From Symbiodinium kawagutii (Eukaryota; Sar; Dinophyceae; Suessiales; Symbiodiniaceae), in assembly GCA_009767595.1 (NCBI GenBank), contig VSDK01020618.1, positions 831,850 through 895,849 of the forward strand: 64,000 nucleotides of DNA, given 5' to 3'. Every line of letters starts with the position of its first letter. Position 1 is the first letter of the stretch. Below the pieces are notes generated by a model that made no database searches, was not told where the DNA came from, and worked only from the letters and a program-made list of their open reading frames with translations. A program made the position numbers and the translations under genes. Of the stretch, positions 1-7,973 are shown piece after piece.

Positions 1-1607
1 TCCCTGTTATAATGAAAGTTATGAAGTTTCCCAGCCGGTGGTATTGTCCTACACTGGTTCAAGATTTCAATATCAACCTCATTATAATAGGATTTATACA
101 ATGGATTAAACACTCTCTGGCTGAATTCAAACATTGCCCTTGACATATTATTATAGGTCTTCTCCGCTTCAACCGTTATACTGGCATTGATTGAATTTGT
201 TAGGTTCTGGGTCTTGACTTTGTATTTGATTTCCCTTTTTTGCTTCTTCAATTTGAACCTGAAATTTAACTCTGATATAATGCCAGCGCAGAATTTAAGA
301 TGTGGATTGTATCCAGCCTGCTTGCTTTGATAATACAGTTTTGATAAATCATTGCCGTTGTAAATCATTGTGTATTCATCCTTTTCGGTGTATTTAAGGA
401 AATCATCAATGCTCTCAATCATCCTACACTCTATGGGCTCTTCTCTGGTGTTGATATGAAAGTCTGTAGAAGCCTTTACATCTAATGTATATTCCTTGTT
501 GATGCCAAGATTGGCTTTTAGTGTTTGGATGTCTCTATCCATTGTGTAGATATGGTCATTTTTAATCAATCCAAAAAAAGGCTTAATCTTATAGTTTGGT
601 TTTGGTGGGTCATAGCAGTAGATGAGATTACCCATACAATCAAACAGTCTGGCTGATATGTTGTATTCCTTAAAGACCTTTGCCATATCATTAATTGAAG
701 CCCCATTATTGTTGAATTCTTCATCTGTCTTACCTATGAGTTCCAACACTTTAACTCTGTTCAGTTTCTTCATTCTGGGCTCAGTGCCGTAAAAATCATT
801 CAAAGCATTTATCCAACACTCATTTTGGATGTAATGTTTTACCTTAATGGCTTCTTCAAATGTAGCGAAGTCAGTATCAAGTTCAGTCTGGACATACCTA
901 TCATAAACTCCTATATTCTGGGCATTCCTTAAATTCCTTTCCTCTGGTTTGTGGTCTTTGGGGTTGCCATCAACAATGTCAGCATTGTAGATGATAATGC
1001 CATCAACATATTTTATCATATGTTTTGTGTGTAGGTAGTCAGCAATGTCATCATCTTTAGCCACTATGTCTAATACTTTCTTGAATGTCTTTTTATCATC
1101 AATTCGGTTAATTCTTTTCTTGACTTGTTCCTCTATGTATTTGGTAGTCTTGATGTGGGCATATAGTTTGGTTCTTGTTGTTGGGTAGTAAGCGTTCCTT
1201 TGACTGTCATAAAATCCTATCTTCATACCTCCGCTTTGCCAAGAGTGAGTGGTGAAGAAATGAAGTTCAAGGGCGTAATTGTTTTGTTTCTTAACTCCTG
1301 ATTGGATGTTTTCTTGCCTGCTTTGCTTCATCCTTTCATTTAAGGGTTTCCTTTCCTCGTATTGCTCCATCATATTTTCATATTTGGTGGTTGCGGTTCG
1401 TTTTTCTTCAGTAGTCCTTGCACCTATCAATTCATTAACCAGATGCGATGCGGTTGTATATTGGGAAATCCGCCTGTCCTTGTAAAGTTGTATAACATCC
1501 CTTATTTTGCCTTTGGTTGAAGTTGTTAGTTTGGTTCTATTGTTATGTAATCGGGCTTCTAGTGTTTCAACATTTCTGCGTATAGGTTTAGGTAATGGTG
1601 TTGTCAT
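1..1607 (-). CDS. Family B DNA polymerase, N-terminal part (partial)
   Basis: The reading frame is open from an ATG at 1607 to the left edge, about 535 codons, so the C-terminal half is outside the window. The end of the visible part (CRTIPPAGKLH, then the edge) looks like the stretch just before the exonuclease and palm motifs of PLV-type protein-primed DNA polymerases. The middle part, around residues 260-360 (ECWINALNDFYG ... LIKNDHIYTM), is of a kind I associate with the same polymerases. In such elements the enzyme copies the viral genome using a terminal protein primer. No polymerase catalytic motif is inside the window, so the call rests on N-terminal resemblance and on position next to the integrase. 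A long N-terminal domain of another replication protein is the alternative. Confidence 0.62.
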   Translation of the reverse strand, partial: MTTPLPKPIRRNVETLEARLHNNRTKLTTSTKGKIRDVIQLYKDRRISQYTTASHLVNELIGARTTEEKRTATTKYENMMEQYEERKPLNERMKQSRQENIQSGVKKQNNYALELHFFTTHSWQSGGMKIGFYDSQRNAYYPTTRTKLYAHIKTTKYIEEQVKKRINRIDDKKTFKKVLDIVAKDDDIADYLHTKHMIKYVDGIIIYNADIVDGNPKDHKPEERNLRNAQNIGVYDRYVQTELDTDFATFEEAIKVKHYIQNECWINALNDFYGTEPRMKKLNRVKVLELIGKTDEEFNNNGASINDMAKVFKEYNISARLFDCMGNLIYCYDPPKPNYKIKPFFGLIKNDHIYTMDRDIQTLKANLGINKEYTLDVKASTDFHINTREEPIECRMIESIDDFLKYTEKDEYTMIYNGNDLSKLYYQSKQAGYNPHLKFCAGIISELNFRFKLKKQKREIKYKVKTQNLTNSINASITVEAEKTYNNMSRAMFEFSQRVFNPLYKSYYNEVDIEILNQCRTIPPAGKLHNFHYNR

Positions 1608-1688
1608 ATATAGACTTATATATTAATATATATAGGTAATATTTCTTTAAATAGTTTTTGACCAAAGACGAGTTAAGAAGAGATACAC

Positions 1689-1714
1689 ATAATAATATTT
1701 GTTGATATTATTAT
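1689..1714. terminator. Hairpin downstream of the 94-aa gene
   Basis: Arms 1689-1698 and 1705-1714 (ATAATAATAT / ATATTATTAT) are perfectly complementary around a 6-base loop. They lie 8 bases beyond the stop codon of the minus-strand gene at 1722-2006. The palindrome fits the 3'-end pattern seen throughout the viral part. Confidence 0.55.
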
Positions 1715-1721
1715 CAGTATC

Positions 1722-2006
1722 TTATTTCATTTCTTCTGCTGTAAGCATTCTCATATTTGATGTTGAATATTTTTTGTTTGCTGGGTTTTTTACTGGTTCA
1801 ATCAGGTTGCCCTCATTGTCCAGTTCTGCCTTTCCTTCGCTTAACAGTTTCTCTTGTCGCTTCTTTCTGGCGTATTTCAAGGCTCTTGCCCTCTTCTTCA
1901 TAATGTAGTCTTCATCGGATTCTTTCAAGTTATGATATAGTCTGGTATAAAGTGCCAGTTGTTCCTTCACTTGTTCTAAAGTTAGTTCTTCTGGGTTGAT
2001 TGCCAT
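1722..2006 (-). CDS. Small hypothetical protein, coiled-coil type (94 aa)
   Basis: I do not recognise this protein. It is 94 residues, strongly charged and predicted to be mostly helical, with a lysine/arginine-rich block at residues 36-55 (MKKRARALKYARKKRQEKL). It lies between the polymerase and the integrase gene, reads with the polymerase, and begins about 100 bases from the divergent integrase start. Its upstream sequence is AT-rich but lacks the TCTA box, as with the integrase and ATPase genes, which would fit an early or replication-linked role. Codon use matches the other viral genes. A DNA-binding accessory role is only a guess from the basic composition. Confidence 0.6.
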   Translation of the reverse strand: MAINPEELTLEQVKEQLALYTRLYHNLKESDEDYIMKKRARALKYARKKRQEKLLSEGKAELDNEGNLIEPVKNPANKKYSTSNMRMLTAEEMK

Positions 2007-2108
2007 TTTAATTTACTATTATATATTAATATTTCTTTATATAACTTTTGTATTTAGATTAATATGATTTGTTAAATAATATTTTTATTTCTTATTAATT
2101 TTATATAG

Positions 2109-3032
2109 ATGGCTGAAAATAAACAGAAAATAATATCCGAAATCTATTTTGATAGGAGCGGGTATGGTAGTAAGGCTACAACTCTGAAAGATGCCAGAGC
2201 CAAAGATAAAACAATAACCAAAGATGATGTTGATGAATTCTTCAGAAAGAATGTTGAAATTAAGAAGAAGCCACGGGGCACTAATAGTTTCGTAGCGCCT
2301 TCCAATAATCATACATATCAAATAGATTTGTTTTTCATTTCTAAAGATGACATTGAAGCAAAGCAAAAATTTAGGGCTGGTATGTGTGCCATAGATGTTT
2401 TGAGTAAGTATGCCGTAGTCATCCCTATCAAGAGCAAAGATGCGCCTGATGTCATTGCTGGAACTATGGAAGTGCTACAGAAAATGGGAGCAAAACCAAA
2501 AATGATATATACAGATGATGAAGGCAGTATAGGCGGTCATTTGTTCAAAGAATATGTTGAAGGCGAAGGCATAGAGTTACACCGAACAAGGGGGCATCCT
2601 GCATTTAGTGAAAGGTTTATCCGCACCTTTAAGGATAAACTTTTCAAACGGGTTGAAGCAGATGAAAAAAAAGGTAAGGAAAATATACAGTGGATAGATT
2701 ACATTTTAGAAATAATGCTCACATACAACAATAAGGATGTTCATTCAGCAACTGGTCAAACACCAAATGAAGCAAGGAAAAAAAAGAATGAGTTAAAAAG
2801 TGTAATGAATGTATCAATGAAAGCAAAGAAGGAAAAACTATATCCCGAACTTCATATTGGAGATAAGGTGAAAATAGTTAGAAAAAAAGCAATAACAGAA
2901 AAAGAAAAAAAAAGCCACTTTTTAAAAGGCGAATACACTGTAGAACAAATAAACCAAAAACTGGGACAAAAATATTACAAACTTACTGACTATAACCGCC
3001 CTCTTATGCGACACGAGTTGCTAAAAGTATAG
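2109..3032 (+). CDS. Retroviral-type (rve, DDE) integrase
   Basis: The 307-residue protein inserts the element into host DNA. An RNase H-fold catalytic core runs from about residue 68 to 235. The likely catalytic acids are D73 (YQIDLFF), D136 (IYTDDEGS) and E168 (AFSERFIRTFK). The second-to-third acid spacing is about 32 residues, slightly shorter than the classic D35E. A basic C-terminal SH3-like tail starts near residue 265 (LHIGDKVKIVRKK). No HHCC zinc finger is visible at the N-terminus. Integrases of this kind are typical of Polintons, mavirus and PLVs. The gene is divergent from the 94-aa gene and convergent with the RS-rich gene, and the stop codon overlaps a 22-bp hairpin arm. No frameshift is seen, so the gene could be functional. 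Confidence 0.9.
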   Translation: MAENKQKIISEIYFDRSGYGSKATTLKDARAKDKTITKDDVDEFFRKNVEIKKKPRGTNSFVAPSNNHTYQIDLFFISKDDIEAKQKFRAGMCAIDVLSKYAVVIPIKSKDAPDVIAGTMEVLQKMGAKPKMIYTDDEGSIGGHLFKEYVEGEGIELHRTRGHPAFSERFIRTFKDKLFKRVEADEKKGKENIQWIDYILEIMLTYNNKDVHSATGQTPNEARKKKNELKSVMNVSMKAKKEKLYPELHIGDKVKIVRKKAITEKEKKSHFLKGEYTVEQINQKLGQKYYKLTDYNRPLMRHELLKV

Positions 3033-3076
3033 CATAACTATAAATTGTAAAATCTACAATTTATAATTATACTATA
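3028..3076. terminator. Long hairpin between convergent genes
   Basis: Arms 3028-3049 and 3055-3076 form a 22-bp stem with two positions that become G-U pairs in the plus-strand RNA, around a 5-base loop. The left arm contains the integrase stop codon (3030-3032). The right arm ends 4 bases from the stop codon of the minus-strand gene at 3080. One palindrome could therefore end transcripts from both sides. Confidence 0.7.
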
Positions 3077-3079
3077 ATT

Positions 3080-3937
3080 TTACTTTTTCTTTTTTGGGTT
3101 TTTGTCTTTCTCCTGCGGTGTGGAACTTCTGCTCCTACTTGCTCCCCTTCTTAGCAATCTCTCTCCTAAATCATCATCTGGTTCGTATTCTTCACTGTCC
3201 CTGCTTCTGCTTCTCTCTCTTCTAAAAGGGTTTTGATGTGATGAACTAGCGGGGTTGTAATCATTATCGTCTCCATCTCTGCTCCTGCTTCTCTCTCTTC
3301 TAATTGGTATTTGATTGGAAGCAGTGTGCGCTTCTTCAGTTTCTGCTTCTTGCTCTTCTTCTTCTGGTGGTTCTTGGTGTGGTGGCATTACTCTCTCCAA
3401 TACAAAGTCTGCTACATTCATTCCAGTATGTATGGCATTTGATGCTAAATTCAGACTTGTCAGCATAGCATTACCTGACATTTCCGCTAATCGCAATCCT
3501 TTACCTACAATCCCTGAACTGCCCGAACTGTTGCTATTTTCGCTGGGGCTTTTTTGTCTTTCAATTGGTATGACTTTTATTGCTTCTACTTGTTGCTCAA
3601 AATCGTCGCCCCCGTCGCGAATGCTCGCGAGGCTCTGACGAGCGTCATTCTCTTCACTTTCCACCCTATAAGAATTGCCGTGTAAAAAGTATTTGTAATT
3701 GATTTTGTGTAAATCATTAAATGTGTCGGTTGCTTTATCTTTCATTTCTTTAAAATAAGTTTGAGTGGATTTGTTTTTTATGTTTGGGAACTGAGTTGCT
3801 TTATTTTTATATGTTCTAATATCTGGTTTAAAATCATCTTCTGGTATATTCTCTAAATGCGAGTATTTTAGATAATGTAGCATTTCATCATCATTATCTC
3901 TTTTCAATCTTTTTAATCTATTCTTAACTAAAATCAT
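3080..3937 (-). CDS. RS-rich hypothetical protein (285 aa)
   Basis: I do not recognise a known family. The N-terminal half is basic and polar (residues 1-110). A mildly hydrophobic helix lies at about residues 155-185 (GNAMLTSLNLASNAIHTGMN). An acidic Glu-rich block (about 190-205) leads into an arginine-serine tail with repeated RRERSRSRD units and a final KNPKKKK. RS tails of this kind can bind nucleic acid or be phosphorylated by SR kinases, so a role in condensing DNA or in a core is possible but unproven. A GC-rich patch at about 3606-3650 encodes residues near 100-112 (ARQSLASIRDGG) and looks inserted. The gene has a clear TCTA promoter box, suggesting expression with the capsid genes. 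Confidence 0.7.
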   Translation of the reverse strand: MILVKNRLKRLKRDNDDEMLHYLKYSHLENIPEDDFKPDIRTYKNKATQFPNIKNKSTQTYFKEMKDKATDTFNDLHKINYKYFLHGNSYRVESEENDARQSLASIRDGGDDFEQQVEAIKVIPIERQKSPSENSNSSGSSGIVGKGLRLAEMSGNAMLTSLNLASNAIHTGMNVADFVLERVMPPHQEPPEEEEQEAETEEAHTASNQIPIRRERSRSRDGDDNDYNPASSSHQNPFRRERSRSRDSEEYEPDDDLGERLLRRGASRSRSSTPQEKDKNPKKKK

Positions 3938-3968
3938 TAATATTAAATACTTAGATTTTAATATTAAT
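3936..3968. terminator. Palindromic spacer hairpin
   Basis: Arms 3936-3947 and 3957-3968 (ATTAATATTAAA / TTTAATATTAAT) enclose the TAGA box (TCTA on the minus strand). The stem is 7 bases past the stop codon of the 318-aa gene and overlaps the start of the RS-rich gene, so one spacer seems to hold both the 3'-end signal and the next promoter. Confidence 0.55.
3938..3955 (-). promoter_or_regulatory. TCTA late-type promoter box, RS-rich gene
   Basis: On the minus strand the bases before the ATG read TCTAAGTATTTAATATTA. The TCTA core begins 18 bases before the start codon. Confidence 0.65.
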
Positions 3969-3974
3969 AATTTA

Positions 3975-4931
3975 TCAATCCCTGCTCCCTCTTGCTTGTC
4001 CTTTCTTTCTGTATTCTTGTATCCTCTTCTTTAATAATTCTTCTTCTACTCGTCTCTCCCATCTTCCGTCATCCAATAGTTCCTGTGCCAGTTCTAAATA
4101 ATATGACTTTTGGGTTTTACCTCCGCCTTTTCCTTTTCTTCTCATTCCTTCTGGTTGTGTTTCTGGGTCATCAGCATCAACACCTCTCAAATATAACTGG
4201 AATTTTAACGCCTCTGCTGTCATAGTTCCAATATTGGTTCTATAACTAATTGTTCTTAATACTGCTGATTTCGGTTCTGATTGGCTTTGCTCCCCTTCTG
4301 TTTTTACATCTCCTCTTGCTGTCATCATATCACCGCTGGATATTTCCTCTACATCACTGCCGATATGTATTGTTTGTGGAAATGGTGGAACGGGTTTTAG
4401 AGGCTTAGGCATCTGTAATGTTGGCACTGGTGTTGTTGGTGTTGCTAAACTAAAAATTCTCTCAATCAATGGTGTAGCAGTTCCGCTTAAAAAGCCTGAC
4501 CTATGGGCATCTCCTGTTTGTTGGCTTCGTTCTACTGCTTGCCGGGCTCTTTCTTGTAATGATGCTTGTATTGATGCTTCATTCAGTCCTGTATCTCTTT
4601 GAACTTCCATTTGTGGTTCAACCATTTCTCCCCTTTGTTGTTGTAATCTTACAGCGCTGTATGTAGAATTTCCTAAATTTCTTCTCATCAGAAGTTCTCT
4701 CAATTGCCTTTCCTGAATTCTGTTTTGTTGTTCTTTTAATACTTCTAAACTATCAACACCATCAAAGAAACTGCCTTCTGGACTTGCTTTGAAGAATGTA
4801 TGGCGTCTATCGGGTAATTGACCTGTCAAGGCTTCATTTTCACCTATTAGATTTGTGATTTCTTCATAAGTGGGGCGACGACGAAGCCCAAGTTTTGAAT
4901 ACTGATTAACATTTTCTAAAACTGCGGTCAT
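3975..4931 (-). CDS. Hypothetical virion-linked protein with SAP-like C-terminus (318 aa)
   Basis: I do not recognise the whole protein. The first 170 residues are polar and rich in Gln, Glu and Arg (probable helices). The middle is Pro/Thr-rich with an acidic segment containing IHIGSDVEEISSGD, which resembles a SUMO-interaction-type acidic patch. The C-terminal part has the spacing of a SAP-type DNA-binding helix-turn-helix: LKFQLYLRGVDADD, a basic glycine-rich insert (RRKGKGGGKTQK), then YYLELAQELLDDGRW. It ends in a basic tail. The strong TCTA box and place among capsid genes suggest a late structural or DNA-associated role. The SAP-like assignment is inference from pattern only. Confidence 0.7.
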   Translation of the reverse strand: MTAVLENVNQYSKLGLRRRPTYEEITNLIGENEALTGQLPDRRHTFFKASPEGSFFDGVDSLEVLKEQQNRIQERQLRELLMRRNLGNSTYSAVRLQQQRGEMVEPQMEVQRDTGLNEASIQASLQERARQAVERSQQTGDAHRSGFLSGTATPLIERIFSLATPTTPVPTLQMPKPLKPVPPFPQTIHIGSDVEEISSGDMMTARGDVKTEGEQSQSEPKSAVLRTISYRTNIGTMTAEALKFQLYLRGVDADDPETQPEGMRRKGKGGGKTQKSYYLELAQELLDDGRWERRVEEELLKKRIQEYRKKGQARGSRD

Positions 4932-4952
4932 ATTGATATATTAATACTTAGA
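4932..4952 (-). promoter_or_regulatory. TCTA late-type promoter box, 318-aa gene
   Basis: TCTAAGTATTAATATATC lies directly upstream on the minus strand, with TCTA 21 bases before the ATG at 4931. Confidence 0.65.
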
Positions 4953-4968
4953 TTAAATATTAATATAT
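4936..4968. terminator. Palindromic spacer hairpin
   Basis: Arms 4936-4946 and 4958-4968 (ATATATTAATA / TATTAATATAT) are perfectly complementary. They sit 2 bases from the stop codon of the gene at 4970 and overlap the promoter box of the 318-aa gene. Confidence 0.5.
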
Positions 4969-4969
4969 T

Positions 4970-5284
4970 TTATGCAAAAACTAAATTCTTAAGTTGATTA
5001 ACTCTATTCTCTAACGCCTCTTTTGTGCTGAATGGTAGGTTAGGTCGTGTTAGATCACCCGTGATCCTGTCTAATTCATTTTGATAGTTCTTTCTTTGGT
5101 TGCTTTCCATCCAGTCTTTCCTTAGTTGAACTGATGCCTCACGGCTTGACCTTAACTTTATTTGCTGATGCAAATGCTCAAGATATTTTGTATCACCAAA
5201 TGTGAATGGTGTGTAATGAAGTTGTGTAGAATGCAACATTTTTTTAATGCCTGATTTCTTATTATGCTTTTGAAACTTATACAT
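4970..5284 (-). CDS. Small hypothetical protein (104 aa)
   Basis: Not recognised. It is a 104-residue basic protein with no membrane segment. Residues 1-20 are Lys/His-rich, and the second half is helical and charged (LEHLHQQIKLRSSREASVQL, then NELDRITGDL). It is supported as a real gene by a TCTA box 14 bases before its ATG, by codon use like its neighbours, and by tight packing between palindromic spacers. Position between the 318-aa gene and the endonuclease remnant gives no functional clue beyond probable late expression. Confidence 0.6.
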   Translation of the reverse strand: MYKFQKHNKKSGIKKMLHSTQLHYTPFTFGDTKYLEHLHQQIKLRSSREASVQLRKDWMESNQRKNYQNELDRITGDLTRPNLPFSTKEALENRVNQLKNLVFA

Positions 5285-5298
5285 TATATATTATTAGA
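5285..5298 (-). promoter_or_regulatory. TCTA promoter box, 104-aa gene
   Basis: TCTAATAATATA precedes the ATG at 5284, with the core at -14. The box lies in one arm of the hairpin at 5288-5326. Confidence 0.55.
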
Positions 5299-5326
5299 TA
5301 AATTTATTTTAATTATCTAATAATAT
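5288..5326. terminator. Hairpin after the endonuclease remnant
   Basis: Arms 5288-5301 and 5313-5326 (14 bp, perfect; ATATTATTAGATAA / TTATCTAATAATAT) abut the stop codon of the zinc-finger frame at 5326. Confidence 0.6.
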
Positions 5327-6016
5327 CAATTTTCTTGTTCTTGTTGTTGCAAGTATTGCTGATGCTTTTGAGTTTTAAAATGTCTTGCTTTATGACTATG
5401 TGAGTAGAAACTGCCACATTCACACTGATATTTAATCTTATTACGTTCGCTTATTGCTTTTTTGGTAGTTTCATAGTGTTCTTTTTCCTTTTCTTGAATT
5501 TTATTTTTGTTTTTTATTGTTTTCACTGTATATTTTTTGTTTCTCTGCTAATTTTTCTTTGTTGTTTTCTCGGTATATTTTCTTATTTTCTGCTAGTTTT
5601 TCTTTGTTGTTTTCACGGTATATTTTGTTTTTCTCTGCTAATTGTTCTTTATTTTCTTCCCGCCACTGTTTTTTAATTGTTTGGATTTCTTCTATTGTTG
5701 GACATTCTATTTTCATATTCAGTGTTGGTTTATGTTCTCTAATTATTTCACCTTCTCTTTTTCTCAATTGTTCTACATTCTCGCAGGGGTATTCCTCAAT
5801 AAGTTCAATGTAAAAGTTCTCCCTTTTCAATTCACGCATTTTTTGATAGATACGAGCGGTCAAACATTTTACTGTATTGATACTTCTTCTGTGTTTGTCC
5901 ATTCTTTTACTCAATGGTTGTGTGGTGCTTCCAATGTAAATATCTGGTGTGATACTATTTCTGATGCAATAAATCTTACCATTTTTGTAATTTCTTTTCT
6001 CTATATTTACTACTAA
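5326..6016 (-). pseudogene. GIY-YIG endonuclease with C-terminal zinc finger, frameshifted
   Basis: From 6016 the minus-strand frame reads a GIY-YIG core: KIYCIRN, then DIYIGSTTQPLSKRMDKHRR, and EHKPTLN at its end. The helical linker repeats near-identical units (IYRENNKEKLAE three times), and the frame stops at 5501. The overlapping frame at 5326-5526 continues the same linker and ends in a C2H2 finger (CECGSFYSHSHKARHFKTQKHQ). The two halves together match the usual architecture, so a one-base frameshift near 5501-5520 in an A-rich run has split it. No in-frame ATG is visible upstream of the GIY motif (a stop lies just before 6016), so the start is also lost or non-ATG. Such enzymes are usually selfish nucleases carried by viruses. 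Confidence 0.8.
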
Positions 6017-6058
6017 TTACTATAATAAACTTCTTTTTAAGTGTATATTATAGTAATT
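6015..6058. terminator. Hairpin downstream of the major capsid gene
   Basis: Arms 6015-6027 and 6046-6058 (AATTACTATAATA / TATTATAGTAATT) are perfectly complementary and end 9 bases before the MCP stop codon on the minus strand. Confidence 0.6.
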
Positions 6059-6067
6059 TATCAAGAT

Positions 6068-7633
6068 TTAATCGAAGAGTATAACACCATCTTGGCGAAT
6101 TTCGGCTACTGCTTCATTTATTAGGTGGGTAAATATCTCTGTTATTTCCTCTCCTGCTTGTAATGCTTGATTAGTGCCTTTCAATTTAAAAGTAAGCAAC
6201 GACCCCATCTTTGTATTTACCCCGCTGAAATTAATATCCTGCATCTTTTCATAGGACATACCAATTACAAATTTATCGTGTCTATACTGTTTATAACTGA
6301 ATGATAAAGCATCTTGGTCGGGATTAAGATAATGTATGGCTCTTCGTAAGAAATACATTGTTTCTGCTAAAGACTGACATTCGAACTCAGGATACTTCTT
6401 TGAACCAATTTGAATTTGCCAAGATAGGTTGCGTAAAGAGTCTTGAAAACCACGGCCTTGATTTTCTGGATTAGCACCATCGGGGTCAGCACCATCAACA
6501 ATAGGAGCATTTATCATTGGGTTGTATTGATAATTCCAACGCTTATACACATAATTGTCTGGTAGATATTTTCCATTAACAGCACCAGTCTTTGGAGCAC
6601 GATACAGTGTAATAAAGCAACCATTCAGTTTTGATGCAGACTTAACTATGTTCATATTGATTTCAGTTCCTGCATTGTTGAAGGTCTGGCTAATAGTATG
6701 GTAGATTGGAAAGACAAGTTTTAAACTCTGACCTTCCAATAAGTGTTTTACAATATTGTTATTTACGGTATTGTCTAAATGGATGACTTCTGCACGAATA
6801 ATAACATTATTCAATTCCCAACTGGTAGAAGTATCACCTGTTGTAAAATAATATCCCGTGTCGTCATTTTGAGTATTTGCATCTGTAATAGTGAAAGGTG
6901 TAATTACTGGGGAATGTTCATCATTGACGATGGTGAATTCCAATTCTAAGGGACTATACCTTAACGGCAAATAGTAATTGCTTTCCATTACTCCGCACAC
7001 AGGCTTGTGTCCAAAACGAGCATATCCATTAGCCCCCGGAATTCCAGATACTGAATGTCTGGTGTATCGTTTGTCCATTTGACCCCACTTATTGTGATTT
7101 CCTGCAGTATCTACTTCTACAATACCTGCTCCATCAGTGTTGCCGGTAGTGTTAGGTTTCAAGAATTCATCAAGACCGTTGGCATAGTCGTGGTAATCAC
7201 TCCAGAATGAAGGATTAGCAGAACTTTCAATCTCATCCATTTCTCTAACATCTTTGCTCTTAAACGAGTTGTATAATTCACAGTGTCTGTTGTATTCTAC
7301 TATGTCCTGTATCAACTGCCCTCCAATTGAGCACCTATACCGTTGCATAAAGGCGGATAAGCCACCTAATGGTCGTAAAAAATGGCTTCTCGTTCCATCA
7401 GTGTTTTGAAGATTTGCAAATAATCTGACTGAACTTAAATCTAAATATGTGTTGTCCTCACCAGAGATGTAAAATCTTATATTTTTATTTCCAGCATTTG
7501 GGTTATAAACATTACTTCCTGAAGGAAAGTAATTGACGTGTCTTCTGTCTGTGATGTATTGTGCGGTTTCTGGTAATCCAAAGTTAAGACTGTTAATCAT
7601 TGTATCGTTTGCCTCACCAACAATATTGTCCAT
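6068..7633 (-). CDS. MCP: Major capsid protein, double jelly-roll (PLV type)
   Basis: The 521-residue protein has the size and pattern of PLV/Polinton major capsid proteins, which form the hexameric capsomers of an icosahedral shell. The N-terminal stretch contains the typical ETAQYITDRRHVNYFPSGSN followed by IRFYISGEDNTYLDLSSVRL, which I recognise from this family. Further family-like stretches are LRPLGGLSAFMQRYRCSIGG (residues about 87-106) and, near the end, QALQAGEEITEIFTHLINEA. The two jelly rolls would lie at roughly residues 40-230 and 260-510. The reading frame is intact. A TCTA box lies 21 bases upstream. The 5' end overlaps the 3' end of the 92-aa gene by 20 bases. Confidence 0.88.
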   Translation of the reverse strand: MDNIVGEANDTMINSLNFGLPETAQYITDRRHVNYFPSGSNVYNPNAGNKNIRFYISGEDNTYLDLSSVRLFANLQNTDGTRSHFLRPLGGLSAFMQRYRCSIGGQLIQDIVEYNRHCELYNSFKSKDVREMDEIESSANPSFWSDYHDYANGLDEFLKPNTTGNTDGAGIVEVDTAGNHNKWGQMDKRYTRHSVSGIPGANGYARFGHKPVCGVMESNYYLPLRYSPLELEFTIVNDEHSPVITPFTITDANTQNDDTGYYFTTGDTSTSWELNNVIIRAEVIHLDNTVNNNIVKHLLEGQSLKLVFPIYHTISQTFNNAGTEINMNIVKSASKLNGCFITLYRAPKTGAVNGKYLPDNYVYKRWNYQYNPMINAPIVDGADPDGANPENQGRGFQDSLRNLSWQIQIGSKKYPEFECQSLAETMYFLRRAIHYLNPDQDALSFSYKQYRHDKFVIGMSYEKMQDINFSGVNTKMGSLLTFKLKGTNQALQAGEEITEIFTHLINEAVAEIRQDGVILFD

Positions 7634-7892
7634 TATTATATATTACTAAATAGATTTTATTTATTTTTTTATGAGATTTCATTTCAATATTTTTAGACTT
7701 TTTATTAATAGTTTTTTGTTCAATATTTGTTATACTATTATTTTTATTTTCAACTAACTCTTTTATGGCTTCGTAATCGCTTGGTGGTTTATTCATTTCT
7801 TTCTCTAACTTATCATAACTACTTCTAATTTTTGATAAGGTCATATCTTGTTTGTTCATTGGCTTATTATATGTTATTTTGTGATGAAACAT
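7614..7892 (-). CDS. Small hypothetical protein (92 aa)
   Basis: Not recognised. It is a Lys/Asn-rich, helical 92-residue protein with a short hydrophobic C-terminal stretch (KIYLVIYNN), too short for a secure membrane anchor. The start at 7892 is chosen because a strong TCTA box (TCTAAATAGTATTAATA) sits directly before that ATG; a second ATG 11 codons on is possible. Its 3' end overlaps the capsid gene by 20 bases, so the MCP promoter lies inside this gene. Expression is probably late. Confidence 0.5.
   Translation of the reverse strand: MFHHKITYNKPMNKQDMTLSKIRSSYDKLEKEMNKPPSDYEAIKELVENKNNSITNIEQKTINKKSKNIEMKSHKKINKIYLVIYNNGQYCW
7634..7654 (-). promoter_or_regulatory. TCTA promoter box, major capsid gene
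   Basis: TCTATTTAGTAATATATAAT precedes the MCP start, with the core at -21. It lies inside the coding sequence of the 92-aa gene. Confidence 0.6.
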
Positions 7893-7909
7893 TATTAATA
7901 CTATTTAGA
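7893..7909 (-). promoter_or_regulatory. TCTA promoter box, 92-aa gene
   Basis: TCTAAATAGTATTAATA is directly upstream of the ATG at 7892, with the core at -17. It is one of the clearest examples in the element. Confidence 0.65.
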
Positions 7910-7949
7910 TTTTATGTTTAATTGATTGGGATTGAAAAGCGAAGCATTT

Positions 7950-7973
7950 AACCCAAACCTACTGGTTTGGGTT
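7950..7973. terminator. Hairpin overlapping the lipase stop codon
   Basis: Arms 7950-7959 and 7964-7973 (AACCCAAACC / GGTTTGGGTT) are perfect with a 4-base loop. The stop codon of the lipase-like gene (7959-7961) sits at the stem-loop boundary, so the last codons form one arm. Confidence 0.65.

Noticed and set aside
5476-5813. Plus-strand hydrophobic frames opposite the GIY-YIG gene
   Set aside because: Antisense shadows of Lys/Glu/Asn-rich repeats; they give artificial Phe/Leu/Ser-rich membrane-like peptides.
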